A stretch of DNA of 64,000 bases from UTCFX2 sp963827155 (GTDB taxonomy: Bacteria; Chloroflexota; Anaerolineae; Anaerolineales; UBA4823): assembly GCA_963827155.1 (NCBI GenBank), contig CAWGZV010000003.1, positions 620,001-684,000 on the forward strand, written 5' to 3'. A program made the translations under genes and the position numbers. Below the pieces are notes generated by a model. The model was not told where the DNA came from. It ran no database searches and saw nothing but the letters and a program-made list of their open reading frames with translations. Of the stretch, positions 26,943 through 36,970 are shown piece by piece (positions within the stretch are counted from its first letter, which is position 1; every line of letters begins with the position of its first letter).

Positions 26943-27451
26943 AGAAAGGATTGGTGCTGGCGGTGGGAAATAGTCTTATGGGTGATGACGGCGCCGGACC
27001 GCTGCTGGCTGGTTTAATGAAGGAAAAACCGATCCAGGGATGGGATGTGATCGAAGGAGGGCTGGTTCCAGAAAACATGGTGGATCTTATCCGAGATCGC
27101 TCCCCCCAGCGCGTCCTGGTAGTTGATGCTTCAGATATGGACCTGCCTCCCGGCACAACCTGCTTGATCAATGACGATATGCTGGCTGATCCATTCTTTA
27201 TCACGACACACACTTTACCTCTGACTTTCCTGATTGAGGCGATTCGGGATTTTGTCCCAGAGGTAGATTTGTTAGGAATACAACCAGACCTGATCGCGTT
27301 TGGGTATCCAATGTCAATCAGAGTTAGAGATGCGGTTCACCGAGTTTATCATGAGCTCGCTTCGGGGAAACCTGCATGGGAACCTTATTCCCGGTGGGTG
27401 GAAGCGGGGAGATTGGATCAGGCAGCTACAAATGATACCGGAAATTTCTAA
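26939..27451 (+). CDS. hycI: HycI-like hydrogenase maturation protease
   Basis: This 170-residue endopeptidase begins MKKGLVLAVGNSLMGDDGAGP and has the conserved Asp residues in the VVDASDMDLPPGT and DLLGIQPDLIAFG regions. It should cut the HyfG tail after Arg548. I place the start at ATG 26939, which overlaps the hycH stop; a longer frame starting at 26861 would run deep into hycH. It differs clearly from the protease at 4616-5098, as expected for proteases specific to one hydrogenase each. Confidence 0.88.
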   Translation: MKKGLVLAVGNSLMGDDGAGPLLAGLMKEKPIQGWDVIEGGLVPENMVDLIRDRSPQRVLVVDASDMDLPPGTTCLINDDMLADPFFITTHTLPLTFLIEAIRDFVPEVDLLGIQPDLIAFGYPMSIRVRDAVHRVYHELASGKPAWEPYSRWVEAGRLDQAATNDTGNF

Positions 27452-27481
27452 AAAGGGCTTATAGAAAAAGGTGAGGTTCTT

Positions 27482-27928
27482 ATGATAACAGTCAATGATC
27501 TTCTTAAACGAAGAGGCACCAGTTCAGCGGTCAGTGTACTGCCTACAGATACGGTTTATCGTGCGTTGCAGCTGATGGCGGAGAACAACGTTGGTGCTGT
27601 CGTTATTTGCGACAACAACCGGATTGCCGGGATCTTTACCGAGCGGGATTATTGTCGAAAAATTATCTTGATGGGTCGTTCCTCAGTAAATACGCCGATC
27701 AAGGAAATTATGACAAGAAAGATGATCACCATTAAACCGACCCAAAGTCTTGAAGAGTGCATGGAATTAATGACCAAGTATCATATCCGCCACCTTCCGG
27801 TGAAGGAGGATGATACCTTGGTTGGGGTGGTTTCAATGCGGGATGTGATGGAATCAATTATTTCCTTCAAGCAAGAGCGGATCAATCAGCTCGAAAATTA
27901 CATTCTCGGAAGTGATTACGGTCACTAA
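27482..27928 (+). CDS. Two-CBS-domain protein
   Basis: This 148-residue protein consists of two CBS motifs (ENNVGAVVICDNNRIAGIFTERD at about 38-60 and YHIRHLPVKEDDTLVGVVSMRD at about 100-121). CBS pairs bind adenosine nucleotides and act as energy sensors. GGTGAGG precedes ATG 27482, 30 bp after the protease gene. It may regulate the nearby complex or simply share the transcript; no other domain shows its target. Confidence 0.85.
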   Translation: MITVNDLLKRRGTSSAVSVLPTDTVYRALQLMAENNVGAVVICDNNRIAGIFTERDYCRKIILMGRSSVNTPIKEIMTRKMITIKPTQSLEECMELMTKYHIRHLPVKEDDTLVGVVSMRDVMESIISFKQERINQLENYILGSDYGH

Positions 27929-28306
27929 ACTGAATCCACAATCAAAAGGTTTTTCAAGAAAAGGAGCGGTGAAAACAGAAAAATATCATCGCAATTTACC
28001 CACAATCTAACCATCACAGCTTCATCGCGGAACTCATCGAGGCGGAACAAGCCTGGCAAAACCAGGTACATCATGGAATTCATCGACGCCGCAGACATCA
28101 TGTTTGTGGCGTTTTGCTTCACGAAGCCCCAGCAAAGTATGCCCCTTCAGGCGCGTATCGCTGATCAAAAAAACGGAGGAAGAATTTGAGAATTATTACC
28201 CCCAACACAAAACGATCACATCACACTTCATGGGAATTAGGAATGGATTGTCGGAAATCGAATGAAACGACAAAGAATTTAAAATCAACAGAAACGGGAG
28301 ACAGCC
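27929..28306 (+). other. 378-bp intergenic region with a possible decayed small gene
   Basis: No intact gene is seen. Two consecutive short frames look protein-like: one reads NIIAIYPQSNHHSFIAELIE (about 27985-28050) and another reads MEFIDAADIMFVAFCF (from ATG 28073 to a TGA at about 28187). They would join by a one-base shift, so this may be a decayed or mis-sequenced gene of about 70 codons. An AAGGAG box at about 27961 precedes the first frame. I do not recognise the product. GGAGACAGCC before 28307 serves the next gene. Confidence 0.3.
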
Positions 28307-30064
28307 ATGGAATTTAAACTAATAAAGAAAGATCCAAGTGCCTGGTCTGTGACCCCCAACCTCACCGATTACGAGCGAACTTACGCTGAATTCAATTGGG
28401 ATCAGATAGTTCGCGAGCTGGATGGTCTTCCTGGTGGGGGGATCAACATCGCCCACGAAGCAGTAGACCGGCACGCCAATGGGCCAAATCGAGACAAGCT
28501 GGCATTACGATGGCTTGGCAAAGATGGTGAAGTGGAAGATTTTACTTACGGAGACCTGAAGTACCAGAGCAACCGCTTCGCCAATGTCCTGAGAAGTTTT
28601 GGTGTGGAGAAGGGGGATCGGGTCGCTGTCCTGGCCGGTAGGATACCCGCTTTGTATATTGCAGCGCTGGGGGCGTTGAAAAATGCTAGCGTTTTCTGTC
28701 CCCTGTTCTCTGCTTTTGGGCCAGAGCCCATCTACCAGCGCTTATTCCGTGGTGATGCGAAGGTGCTCGTCACCACGCAGCAGCAGTACAAGAAAAAGAT
28801 CGTCGAGATATGGGATCGGCTGCCTGAGCTGAAGGTTGTCTTGATCTCGGATATCGAAGATGATCTTGATGAGAGAGTGCTTTCCCTCCCTAAATTAATG
28901 GCGAAAGCCTCTCCACAATTCACGATCCCACCGACTGATTTCGAGGATATGTCGTGCCTTCACTTCACAAGCGGTACCACTGGTATGCCAAAAGGGGCAA
29001 TCCACGTCCATAAAGCAGTCTTCGTCCACTATATGACTGCAAAATACGCTCTCGATCTGCATCCAGACGATGTATTCTGGTGCACAGCCGATCCAGGGTG
29101 GGTTACTGGCACTTCATACGGTGTGATTGCGCCGCTGCTGCACGGGGTTACAAACATCGTCGATGAGGCTGAGTTTGACGCTGAACGGTGGTATCAGATT
29201 CTTCAGGATCAAAAAGTGAGCGTCTGGTATACGGCGCCGACCGCGATCCGGAGATTGATGCGATTGGAAATCAAACCGCGTGAAATGTACGACTTAAGCC
29301 ACCTGCGGTTCTCTGCCAGTGTCGGTGAGCCGCTCAATCCCGAGGCGGTTGTGTGGGGAAGAGATGTGCTCAACCTGATTATCCACGATAACTGGTGGCA
29401 AACAGAAACTGGCGGCATCATGATTTCCAATCTAAATGTGGCAGACGTACGTCCAGGATCCATGGGCCGCCCGCTGCCAGGAATCGTAGCTGCCATTGTC
29501 CATCGCAGGGATGACGGGACTGTCGAAATCGAGACAAAATCGAATGTTGAAGGGGAACTGGCTTTAAAGCCGGGTTGGCCTTCCATGTTCCGCGGCTACC
29601 TGCATGATGAGGCGCGCTACCAGAAATGCTTTGTCGATGGTTGGTATATCACCGGAGACCTGGCGGAACGCGACGATGACGGGTATTTTTGGTTCATCGG
29701 TCGAGCGGATGACATCATCAAAACCGCCGGACATATGGTGGGTCCATTTGAGGTCGAGAGCGCTCTTTTGGAGCACCCATCGGTCGCTGAAGCTGGCGTA
29801 ATAGGAAAACCCGACCCCGTGATTGGCGAGCTGGTCAAGGCATTTGTTGCCCTCAAGCCGGGATATGAACCGAGCGATAATCTGCGCGTCGAATTGCTGG
29901 GATTTGGGCGCAAGAAATTGGGCTCAGCTGTAGCCCCTAAAGAGATTGAGTTCGTTGAATATCTACCCAAGACGCGCAGCGGCAAAATCATGCGCCGCCT
30001 GCTCAAATCTCGGGAGTTAGGTTTACCCGAAGGAGATGTATCTACATTGGAGACATCCGGATGA
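28307..30064 (+). CDS. acsA: Acetyl-CoA synthetase-like AMP-forming acyl-CoA ligase
   Basis: This 585-residue adenylate-forming enzyme activates a carboxylic acid, probably acetate, to the acyl-CoA. Motifs: the P-loop FTSGTTGMPKGAIHVHKA, WWQTETGG, YITGDLAERDDDGYFWFIGR, and the catalytic lysine in PKTRSGKIMRRLLK. It is shorter than typical 650-residue Acs at its N-terminus but close to AcsA of Gram-positive bacteria. The next gene overlaps by ATGA, so it is co-translated with the 2-oxoacid dehydrogenase genes. Substrate could also be propionate. Confidence 0.87.
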   Translation: MEFKLIKKDPSAWSVTPNLTDYERTYAEFNWDQIVRELDGLPGGGINIAHEAVDRHANGPNRDKLALRWLGKDGEVEDFTYGDLKYQSNRFANVLRSFGVEKGDRVAVLAGRIPALYIAALGALKNASVFCPLFSAFGPEPIYQRLFRGDAKVLVTTQQQYKKKIVEIWDRLPELKVVLISDIEDDLDERVLSLPKLMAKASPQFTIPPTDFEDMSCLHFTSGTTGMPKGAIHVHKAVFVHYMTAKYALDLHPDDVFWCTADPGWVTGTSYGVIAPLLHGVTNIVDEAEFDAERWYQILQDQKVSVWYTAPTAIRRLMRLEIKPREMYDLSHLRFSASVGEPLNPEAVVWGRDVLNLIIHDNWWQTETGGIMISNLNVADVRPGSMGRPLPGIVAAIVHRRDDGTVEIETKSNVEGELALKPGWPSMFRGYLHDEARYQKCFVDGWYITGDLAERDDDGYFWFIGRADDIIKTAGHMVGPFEVESALLEHPSVAEAGVIGKPDPVIGELVKAFVALKPGYEPSDNLRVELLGFGRKKLGSAVAPKEIEFVEYLPKTRSGKIMRRLLKSRELGLPEGDVSTLETSG

Positions 30065-31068
30065 CCACACAAATTGCACCCCCAAAAACCAAGAAGGTTG
30101 AAGAACGTGAACATTTGTTCCACCTCTTGCGAGAGATGGTGTTGATCCGAAGATATGAGGAAAAAGCCGCTGAGCTGTATCAGGCTACTAAGATCCGAGG
30201 ATTTTTGCACCTCTACATCGGCGAAGAGGCGATCGCGGTGGGCATCATGCAGGCACTTGGACCAGAGGATTCCATTGTTGCGACCTATCGGGAACATGGA
30301 CATGCCCTGGCACGTGGTGTCAGTGCAGATGTGATTATGGCAGAGATGTACGGTAAAGTTACAGGCTGCGCCCGTGGTCGCGGCGGTTCGATGCATCTAT
30401 TCGACGGACCTACCCGCTTCTTTGGTGGCAATGCGATTGTTTGCAGCCACCTGCCGCTTGCTGTCGGCCTGGCTCTGGCGGATAAGATGCAGAAGCGCAA
30501 CAATGTTACGGTCTGCTTCTTTGGCGAAGGAGCAGTTGCAGAAGGCGAATTTCACGAGGCGCTGAACCTGGCCGTGCTCTGGCAGGTCCCAGTATTGTTT
30601 GTGTGTGAAAATAACCTCTACTGTATGGGGACTGCTCTGCGCTTTCACGAGTCGAACACGAATATCGCAGAAAAAGCAGCCTGCTACAAACTTGCTGCCG
30701 CGCAAGTGGACGGCAATGATGTCAGGGCTGTAGAAGCAGCCGGTGCAGCCGCGGTGAAGGCGATTAAAGAAGGAAAAGGCCCTCATTTCATCGAAGCGAT
30801 TACCTACCGCTTCCGACCGCACTCCATGTTTGATGCTGAGCTATACCGGGAAAAATCTGAAGTTGAGGAAGCAAAGAAACGCGACCCAATTAACCTTCAC
30901 ATCGACTTTATGAAAGAAAAAGGGATGTTTGACGAAGCTCGCTACCAGGAGATCGAAAATGAGGTCAACGTGGTAGTCCAGCATTCAGTCGATTTTGCTG
31001 AGGCAAGCGACTGGGAAGCAGTTGAAGACCTCACTCTCTTCGTGCATTCCGAAAGGAGCCAGCCATGA
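30061..31068 (+). CDS. pdhA: Pyruvate/acetoin dehydrogenase E1 component, alpha subunit
   Basis: This 335-residue thiamine-diphosphate enzyme subunit has the TPP motif FFGEGAVAEGEFHEALNLA ending near ENNLYCMGT, and the family segment CARGRGGSMHLFD. It decarboxylates a 2-oxoacid together with the beta subunit. The sequence is of the PdhA/AcoA type; pyruvate is the likely substrate but acetoin is possible. ATGA overlaps link it to the genes before and after. Confidence 0.9.
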   Translation: MTTQIAPPKTKKVEEREHLFHLLREMVLIRRYEEKAAELYQATKIRGFLHLYIGEEAIAVGIMQALGPEDSIVATYREHGHALARGVSADVIMAEMYGKVTGCARGRGGSMHLFDGPTRFFGGNAIVCSHLPLAVGLALADKMQKRNNVTVCFFGEGAVAEGEFHEALNLAVLWQVPVLFVCENNLYCMGTALRFHESNTNIAEKAACYKLAAAQVDGNDVRAVEAAGAAAVKAIKEGKGPHFIEAITYRFRPHSMFDAELYREKSEVEEAKKRDPINLHIDFMKEKGMFDEARYQEIENEVNVVVQHSVDFAEASDWEAVEDLTLFVHSERSQP

Positions 31069-32057
31069 GCACCAATGGAAATATGGTGAAAACGAACTAT
31101 CGAGAAGCGATCCGCGAAGGGATGCGCGACGCAATGAAGCGAGACGAGCGCGTATTCTTAATGGGCGCGGATGTTGGTCGTTATGGCGGCTGTTTCGCTG
31201 TAAGCAAGGGCATGTTGCAGGAGTTTGGCGAAGAGCGAATTCGTGATTGCCCGTTGAGCGAAGGTGGGTACACAGGCATAGGATTAGGCGCCGCTTTAGG
31301 TGGGATGCGTCCGATCATCGAAATTATGACAGTTAACTTCAGCTTGCTGGCGCTCGATCAAATCCTAAACACTGCGGCAACCTATCTCCATATGTCTGGA
31401 GGTACATTCAATGTGCCGGTTGTTATCCGCATGGCGACCGGCGCTGGAAGACAGCTCGGCGCGCAGCACGCTCACAGCCTGGAAGGCTGGTATGCACACA
31501 TCCCAGGGATCAAGATCCTTGCACCAGCAACAATCGAAGACGCCCGCGGCATGATCTGGCCAGCGCTGGAGGATCCTGATCCGGTGCTGATCTTTGAACA
31601 GCAGGTAATGTACAACATGGAAGGAATGATGGCGGTAAATCCTGAGCCGGTTGATATTGACCATGCCAAAGTTCACAAAACAGGTACTGCTCTCACAATT
31701 ATCACCTACGGCTCGTGCTTCCCTAAAACCATGAAGGCTGCTGAGGTTCTGGAAAAAGAAGGCATTGATGTCGAGGTGATCGATCTGAGGACGCTTCGAC
31801 CATTGGACAACCAGACGATCTTCGAATCGGTTGCGAAAACCCACCGTGCTTTGATTGTTGAAGAAGGCTGGAGAAGCGGCAGCCTTTCAGCCGAGATCAG
31901 CGCTCGGATCACAGAGAACATTTTTTATGAGCTGGATCTACCTGTTGATCGGCTCTGCAGCTCTGAAGTGCCTATGCCGTATTCAAAACATATGGAAGAG
32001 GCTGCTGTACCTCAACCAGAGACCATTGCGGCAGCAGCCAGAAAGATGGTGCAGTGA
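31065..32057 (+). CDS. pdhB: Pyruvate/acetoin dehydrogenase E1 component, beta subunit
   Basis: This 330-residue partner of the E1 alpha subunit contains the transketolase-like pyrimidine-binding domain (ALGGMRPIIEIMTVNFSLLALDQ) and the C-terminal transketolase domain (EVIDLRTLRPLD, then IVEEGWRSGS). It completes the E1 heterotetramer. It overlaps the E2 start (TGATG). Confidence 0.92.
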   Translation: MSTNGNMVKTNYREAIREGMRDAMKRDERVFLMGADVGRYGGCFAVSKGMLQEFGEERIRDCPLSEGGYTGIGLGAALGGMRPIIEIMTVNFSLLALDQILNTAATYLHMSGGTFNVPVVIRMATGAGRQLGAQHAHSLEGWYAHIPGIKILAPATIEDARGMIWPALEDPDPVLIFEQQVMYNMEGMMAVNPEPVDIDHAKVHKTGTALTIITYGSCFPKTMKAAEVLEKEGIDVEVIDLRTLRPLDNQTIFESVAKTHRALIVEEGWRSGSLSAEISARITENIFYELDLPVDRLCSSEVPMPYSKHMEEAAVPQPETIAAAARKMVQ

Positions 32058-33385
32058 TGGGTGAATTTAAAATGCCAAGCCTGGGCGCCGATATGGATGC
32101 CGGCACCCTGGTGGAATGGAAGCTTAAACCAGGAGATGCTGTTCATCGGGGGGATATCATCGCCGCGATAGAAACCGCAAAAGGCGTCATTGAGATTGAG
32201 GTATTTGAAGAAGGTATCCTGGATAAAATCTTATTTGAGCCGGGTCAGGAAGTGCCCGTAGGTCAGGTGCTGGCGTTTATCTGTGCTCCTGGAGAATTCC
32301 AGAAAGAAAAGCCTGCAGAGATAGCGCCAAAGCCCGCGGAGACTCCAAAGGTCGAGACGCCTGCTGTTGTTGAAGCCGCAAGAATTGAAGAGGTCAAACC
32401 AGCTTCAACACCGGCAGGAGCAGGAGCTGCCGATCATATGCGCATTTCGCCTTTGGCGCGAAAAGTTGCAGCAGAGCTTAAAGTAGACCTGGCGACCGTT
32501 CAAGGCACCGGACCGGGTGGGGCTATTCAGCGGTCGGATGTTGAGAAAGCAGCCAAGGCGGTCAAGAGTGTGGAACCGCTATCCGTGAAAGCGCCGGAAC
32601 CAGCACCTGTGAAAGCACCGGAGCCCCCAGCCGTCTCAGCTCCACCGGTCGCCCAAACTGAGAAACGGGCAGAGCCTGCTCCTGAGCCTGCGCCAGAAGC
32701 AAAACGTGCGGCCCCGGATTTCTCAACGGCGATGCGTCAGGCGATCGCAGCCGCGATGTCGAAATCCAATCGAGACATCCCTCATTATTATCTTGAGACC
32801 AGGATCGATATGAGCCGTGCCCTGCGTTGGCTGGAGGAAGAGAATGCCAAGCGCACTATCAAGGACCGGCTTTTAATTGTGGTGGTGATGCTGAAAGCGG
32901 TCGCAAAAGCGCTGACGGTCGTTCCTGAGCTGAATGGCTTCTGGATCGATGGAGGCCACCAGGTGAGCGAGGGGATTCATATCGGATTTGCAGTTGCACT
33001 CCGCCAGGGTGGACTGGTCACTCCGGCGATTCATAATGCGGATATGAAAGATTTCGACGAACTGCGGGAAGCAGTAAATGACCTGATCGTCCGCACACGA
33101 GCGGGACATCTGCGCAGTTCTGAGCTGACTGATTCGACCATTACCTTGACCAGTCTGGGTGACCGGGGAGCAGAAAAAGTCTTTGGTGTGATCTACCCAC
33201 CTCAGGTAGCCCTGGTTGGCCTGGGGAAGATCACTGACCAGCCGTGGGTTGAGAACGGGATGTTGGGTGTCCGCCCGGTTGTCACTGCAACCCTGGCCGG
33301 TGATCACCGTGCCACCGATGGTCATAAAGGCGGCATCTTTTTAGAAGCACTCAATAAAAATCTGCAGGAGGTAGAAAAACTATGA
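32057..33385 (+). CDS. pdhC: Dihydrolipoamide acyltransferase (E2) of the 2-oxoacid dehydrogenase complex
   Basis: This 442-residue E2 has an N-terminal lipoyl domain with the lipoyl lysine in ETAKGVIEIE, a Pro/Ala-rich linker, a peripheral-subunit-binding domain (HMRISPLARKVAAELKVD, about 125-160), a second Ala/Pro/Glu linker, and the acyltransferase domain ending in the catalytic DHRATDG near residue 415. The ATG at 32057 overlaps the E1 beta stop; a GTG one codon earlier is possible. No E3 (dihydrolipoamide dehydrogenase) gene is in the cluster. Confidence 0.92.
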   Translation: MGEFKMPSLGADMDAGTLVEWKLKPGDAVHRGDIIAAIETAKGVIEIEVFEEGILDKILFEPGQEVPVGQVLAFICAPGEFQKEKPAEIAPKPAETPKVETPAVVEAARIEEVKPASTPAGAGAADHMRISPLARKVAAELKVDLATVQGTGPGGAIQRSDVEKAAKAVKSVEPLSVKAPEPAPVKAPEPPAVSAPPVAQTEKRAEPAPEPAPEAKRAAPDFSTAMRQAIAAAMSKSNRDIPHYYLETRIDMSRALRWLEEENAKRTIKDRLLIVVVMLKAVAKALTVVPELNGFWIDGGHQVSEGIHIGFAVALRQGGLVTPAIHNADMKDFDELREAVNDLIVRTRAGHLRSSELTDSTITLTSLGDRGAEKVFGVIYPPQVALVGLGKITDQPWVENGMLGVRPVVTATLAGDHRATDGHKGGIFLEALNKNLQEVEKL

Positions 33386-33627
33386 ATCAGAATGAGCTGA
33401 AGGAGATCATCTTAAGCACATTGGCTCAAGTTGCACCAGGAGCAGACGTTGAAAACATGGGGTTGGATGAAAATGTCCGCGAGGCGCTCGATATCGATTC
33501 GTTTGATCATCTCAACTTTCTAGTTGGACTGCACGAACGGCTTGGCGTCGATATCCCTGAAAAAGATTATGGGCGTCTAAATACGGTCAACGAGATTATG
33601 CAGTACCTGGCTGGGCAGGTGGCTTAA
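33382..33627 (+). CDS. Acyl carrier protein
   Basis: This 81-residue acidic protein has the phosphopantetheine attachment Ser in LDIDSFDHLNFL and the helical ACP pattern. Its ATG overlaps the E2 stop (ATGA), which makes co-expression with the 2-oxoacid dehydrogenase almost certain. It is not next to fatty-acid genes. It could carry octanoyl for lipoylation of E2 or accept an acyl group from it; both are inference. Confidence 0.85.
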   Translation: MNQNELKEIILSTLAQVAPGADVENMGLDENVREALDIDSFDHLNFLVGLHERLGVDIPEKDYGRLNTVNEIMQYLAGQVA

Positions 33628-33724
33628 CCGCTTCGGTCCAGGATTATAGCTGGATCAGGATAGCGTTTCCGGACGCTTAGGCAGCTCGGTCTTTGCACGG
33701 AGTGCCTCCCTGAGCGTTCGCTAG

Positions 33725-33759
33725 AAAAGGATCGCCTCCAACCACTAGGCGATCCTTTT
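33725..33759. terminator. Intrinsic terminator after the pdh operon
   Basis: A perfect 13-bp stem (AAAAGGATCGCCT with its complement, 9-base loop) lies between the ACP gene and the convergent ABC gene. It is flanked by A and T runs inside the stem, so it can work in both directions. Confidence 0.85.
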
Positions 33760-33807
33760 GGCAATTAATTATTCTATTCCTGTAAGATTCTTGACACTAT
33801 TCTCCAA

Positions 33808-34562
33808 CTAATCGCTAATTTCGCCGTCTTTAATTGTAATCACACGGGTGGCTCGTTGTGCTAGTTCATCATCATGCGTCACCATGATGACAGTTTTTCC
33901 CTCCAGGGCAAGATCAGTCAGAAGTTTAAAAATCCATTCTGATGATTGTAAATCCAAATTCCCTGTTGGCTCATCTGTAACCACGATCTTTGGGTCGTTT
34001 GCGAGAGAACGTGCGATAGCTGCACTTTGCTGCTGCCCTCCCGAAAGCTCGCTTGGGAGTTTGTGTGCGAAGGGCTCAATATCCACCAGCCTGAGCAAGT
34101 GCATTGCCCGTTCAATTCTTTCGTCTGGTTTATACAGGTTGCAGAAATCCATCGGCAAGCGGACATTTTCCAGAACGGTCAGCGTTGGCAGGAGCTGGAA
34201 GAATTGAAAGACGATTCCAAGATTCTCGCCGCGCCAGGATGCAAGCTGGTCTTCATTCAACTGGTGTACGGGAGTGCCGGCAACCATTATCTTTCCGGAT
34301 GTAGGGCGATCGATCCCGGTTAAGATATTTATAAAGTCGTCTTGCCGCTTCCCGATTTCCCGACGATCGCGGCAAATTCACCCCTCTCGATGGTGAGATT
34401 GATGCCTTTCAATGCTGCAAATTTTCCAGCGCTGGATTGATAGATTTTATGGACGTTTTGAAATTGGATCAGCCCCTCTTCAGGCGTCTGAATGGTTTGG
34501 GTGGATTGAAACATTAAGGATAAACCAGTATCTTGAAACAAGGGTGAGTAGGTTTCACTCAT
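33808..34562 (-). pseudogene. LolD/MacB-type ABC transporter ATPase, frameshifted after the Walker A motif
   Basis: The frame from 34562 (ATG inside the end of the permease gene) reads to the Walker A GKSGSGKTTL and stops at 34329. A second frame carries on with NILTGIDRPTSGKI, the Q-loop, LSGGQQQSAAIARSL signature and VVTDEPTGNLD Walker B, ending at 33808. Restoring one A (TTTATAAAT to TTTAATAAAT on the minus strand) gives LINILTG, the normal sequence. So this is one 250-residue ATPase with a one-base deletion. A GTG at 34577 could also start it. It would power the FtsX-type permease upstream. Confidence 0.85.
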
Positions 34563-36970
34563 AATTGAGAACTTCACGCACCGTCAACCGGGCAGCGTCT
34601 CGTGCAGGGGCAAGGCTGGCAATGATCCCAATCAAGATGACGATCCCCATCCAAATGAACAAGCCCTCAGCTGAGTATGTGAAAGATGGGCGAGTCCCAA
34701 AAGAGGTGCGGATGAGCGCATCTGCAAATGCCATGCCGATCGGGTACGAAACGATCGCGCTCAAACTCCAGCTGATAAGCGCAACCGCAACGCCTTCGAC
34801 CACGACCACCTGCCGCACAGAATGATAAGAGGCTCCGACGGCTCTCAGCACGCCGATTTCGCGGGTTCGTTCCAAAACGTTTAATCCCATCGTCCCCGTT
34901 AACCCAAGCCCACCAATTACTGCCAGCAAAATTGCTACCACGAAAAGGATGACCAGGAGAATGTTGAATGCATTTGATAATGCATAAAAAATTTCTGACT
35001 GGGTCTTACTGCTCGAGTCGCTTAAATTTGCATCGGTGAACCTTTTTTCTAGGAGCTTTCCGATTTGAGCCTGTTCCTGATCGATGTCAGAATTCGGAGT
35101 GTTCGCAATGACGCGGATGGTGTCCACCTGATTGTAGCGACCGGTGAGCTTGGCAAGCTGGAGATCATTCATATAGATGCGCGATCCCATCATGTGTTTG
35201 GAAGCAATTCCAACCACTTCCAGCTGACGCGTGACATCGTTGATTTTTACCTCAATAAAATCTCCAACTCGAATATCTGGCTCTTTAGCCAGCAAATCTT
35301 CATTGATAACCACTCGATCTGATTCTTCAGGCGAAAGCCACCTTCCTGCCACCATCAGGGGTTGGATTGTTTTTGCACTTTGAGGAAGCCCAACGAACTC
35401 AATCTGATCGCCTTCGGTCCCATTCGAGTGGATGATGAAACCTTCCGATAGAGCCCAGCCTTCGGCAAATTTAACTTCGGGGATCCGGAGCGCTTCGCGC
35501 TCTGCTGTAGTTCGGTTTGCGCCTCCGGGGATGTTAATTGAAGCGTCAAATCGAGTGTACCTGCCCAGTTCCTTGATTTGGTGCTGAAGGGTATTATATG
35601 AGCTGAAGACGGCCATGAACATCGCGCCAGCAATAGTCAATGTAATGATTGTGAAAGCCAATCTAGATTTGTTGCGAAATGTGTTCCTGAGCGAAAGCAT
35701 GATAGGCGGGTGGACGTTTCGGATCTTGACAAGCTGTTTCTCTATCCAGCCTCTTTTGTTTTCGCCATTGATCAGCCCATATTGATAAATCGCATCGTAG
35801 ACAGATACTTTCGTTCCCCGAAGTATAGGAAAAAGCGCCACGCTGAGCGGCATGAGCAATCCTAAACTCGCCTGTAAAAGCAGGATATCCAGCGGCAGGT
35901 TTATAGGCCCAACATCATAATTCATGAAGCTTGCAGCGATATTTGAGAGTGCGGCAGCACCAACTAATCCTAAGGGGAGCGCAATCATCAATCCAATTAC
36001 GCTGAGCACAAAAACGTAGCCGAGGTAAATTAGGATAATCTGTTTTCTGCTAGCGCCAACCGATCGCATGATCCCGATCTGCCGGGTCTGCTGAACAATC
36101 ACCGCTGAAATAGTATTCACAACCAGACCCGCACTTAATCAGAATCGCTAGAATGCTCATGATCTGGAAGATTAAAAGGACCCCGTTCGCCTGCTGTTTA
36201 GCCCAATATTCACCTGGGATACCATTCGTGCTTGGGATTGCCATCCCATAAACTTTAAATCCGGCTGGCTCAATTACCCGGTCGCGTGCAAGACCGCCTA
36301 CTTGAAGAACGTGTTCTCGATTCGATCTGTCATTTGCGACAGTTAGTTTAATAACATTATAGAAAGGCGGTTCCCCCATCCAATCCAGGGTTGCCAGGCT
36401 CACATAACCTAATGCTTCTCCGCTGATACTAAACTGTTCGGTTGACATGTCGTGGATAATCCCTTCCACGGTGATGACAAATCGATTTCCATCGAGTGTC
36501 TCCACTGTCAATGTATCGCCTGTATTCAGCTTCAAACCTTGTGCAGAGCTTCGTTCTAGCAGGATCGTCCTGACGCCTGGTTTCTGAGGCTCCTCCTTGG
36601 AACCTACCCTATTTACCCGGATATTCTTGAAGTCAGGGGCAGCCACGAGCTGCAGATCGCGGCGATCGCCATTCAAATCGTACGTATAAGCAGACACTAC
36701 CCTGCGGGCTTCAGCCTGGTCGACCTCCCGCATTGCAGCCACCGAACTCACCAGCTCCTTTGGAAACGGCGAGACGTAAAGATTAATACTGGCGGGATTT
36801 GTGGCGGCAAAACCACCAAAGAGGTCGCGTTTCAACATTCTGACTGTATTATTGATCATTCCTACAGCCGCAATTCCGATTGTCAGTGTAATGATTACCA
36901 AAAGGGAACGAGCTTTATTGTCCCAGATATCATGCAGAATTTTGTTCCACCGAGAGCCGAAATCCATCAT
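34555..36970 (-). pseudogene. FtsX/MacB-like ABC permease with a one-base frameshift
   Basis: The first frame (36970 to about 36137) encodes a first membrane helix, an extracellular MacB-like domain and the start of a membrane block ending FQIMSILAILI. The second, from about 36134 to 34555, continues with SAGLVVNTISAVIVQQTRQIGIMRSVGA, then a second extracytoplasmic domain and a final FtsX block. Removing one A from ATTAAGTG (minus strand, plus 36135-36136) joins them into about 805 residues. It forms an exporter or lipoprotein-type transporter with the ATPases on both sides. Confidence 0.85.
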
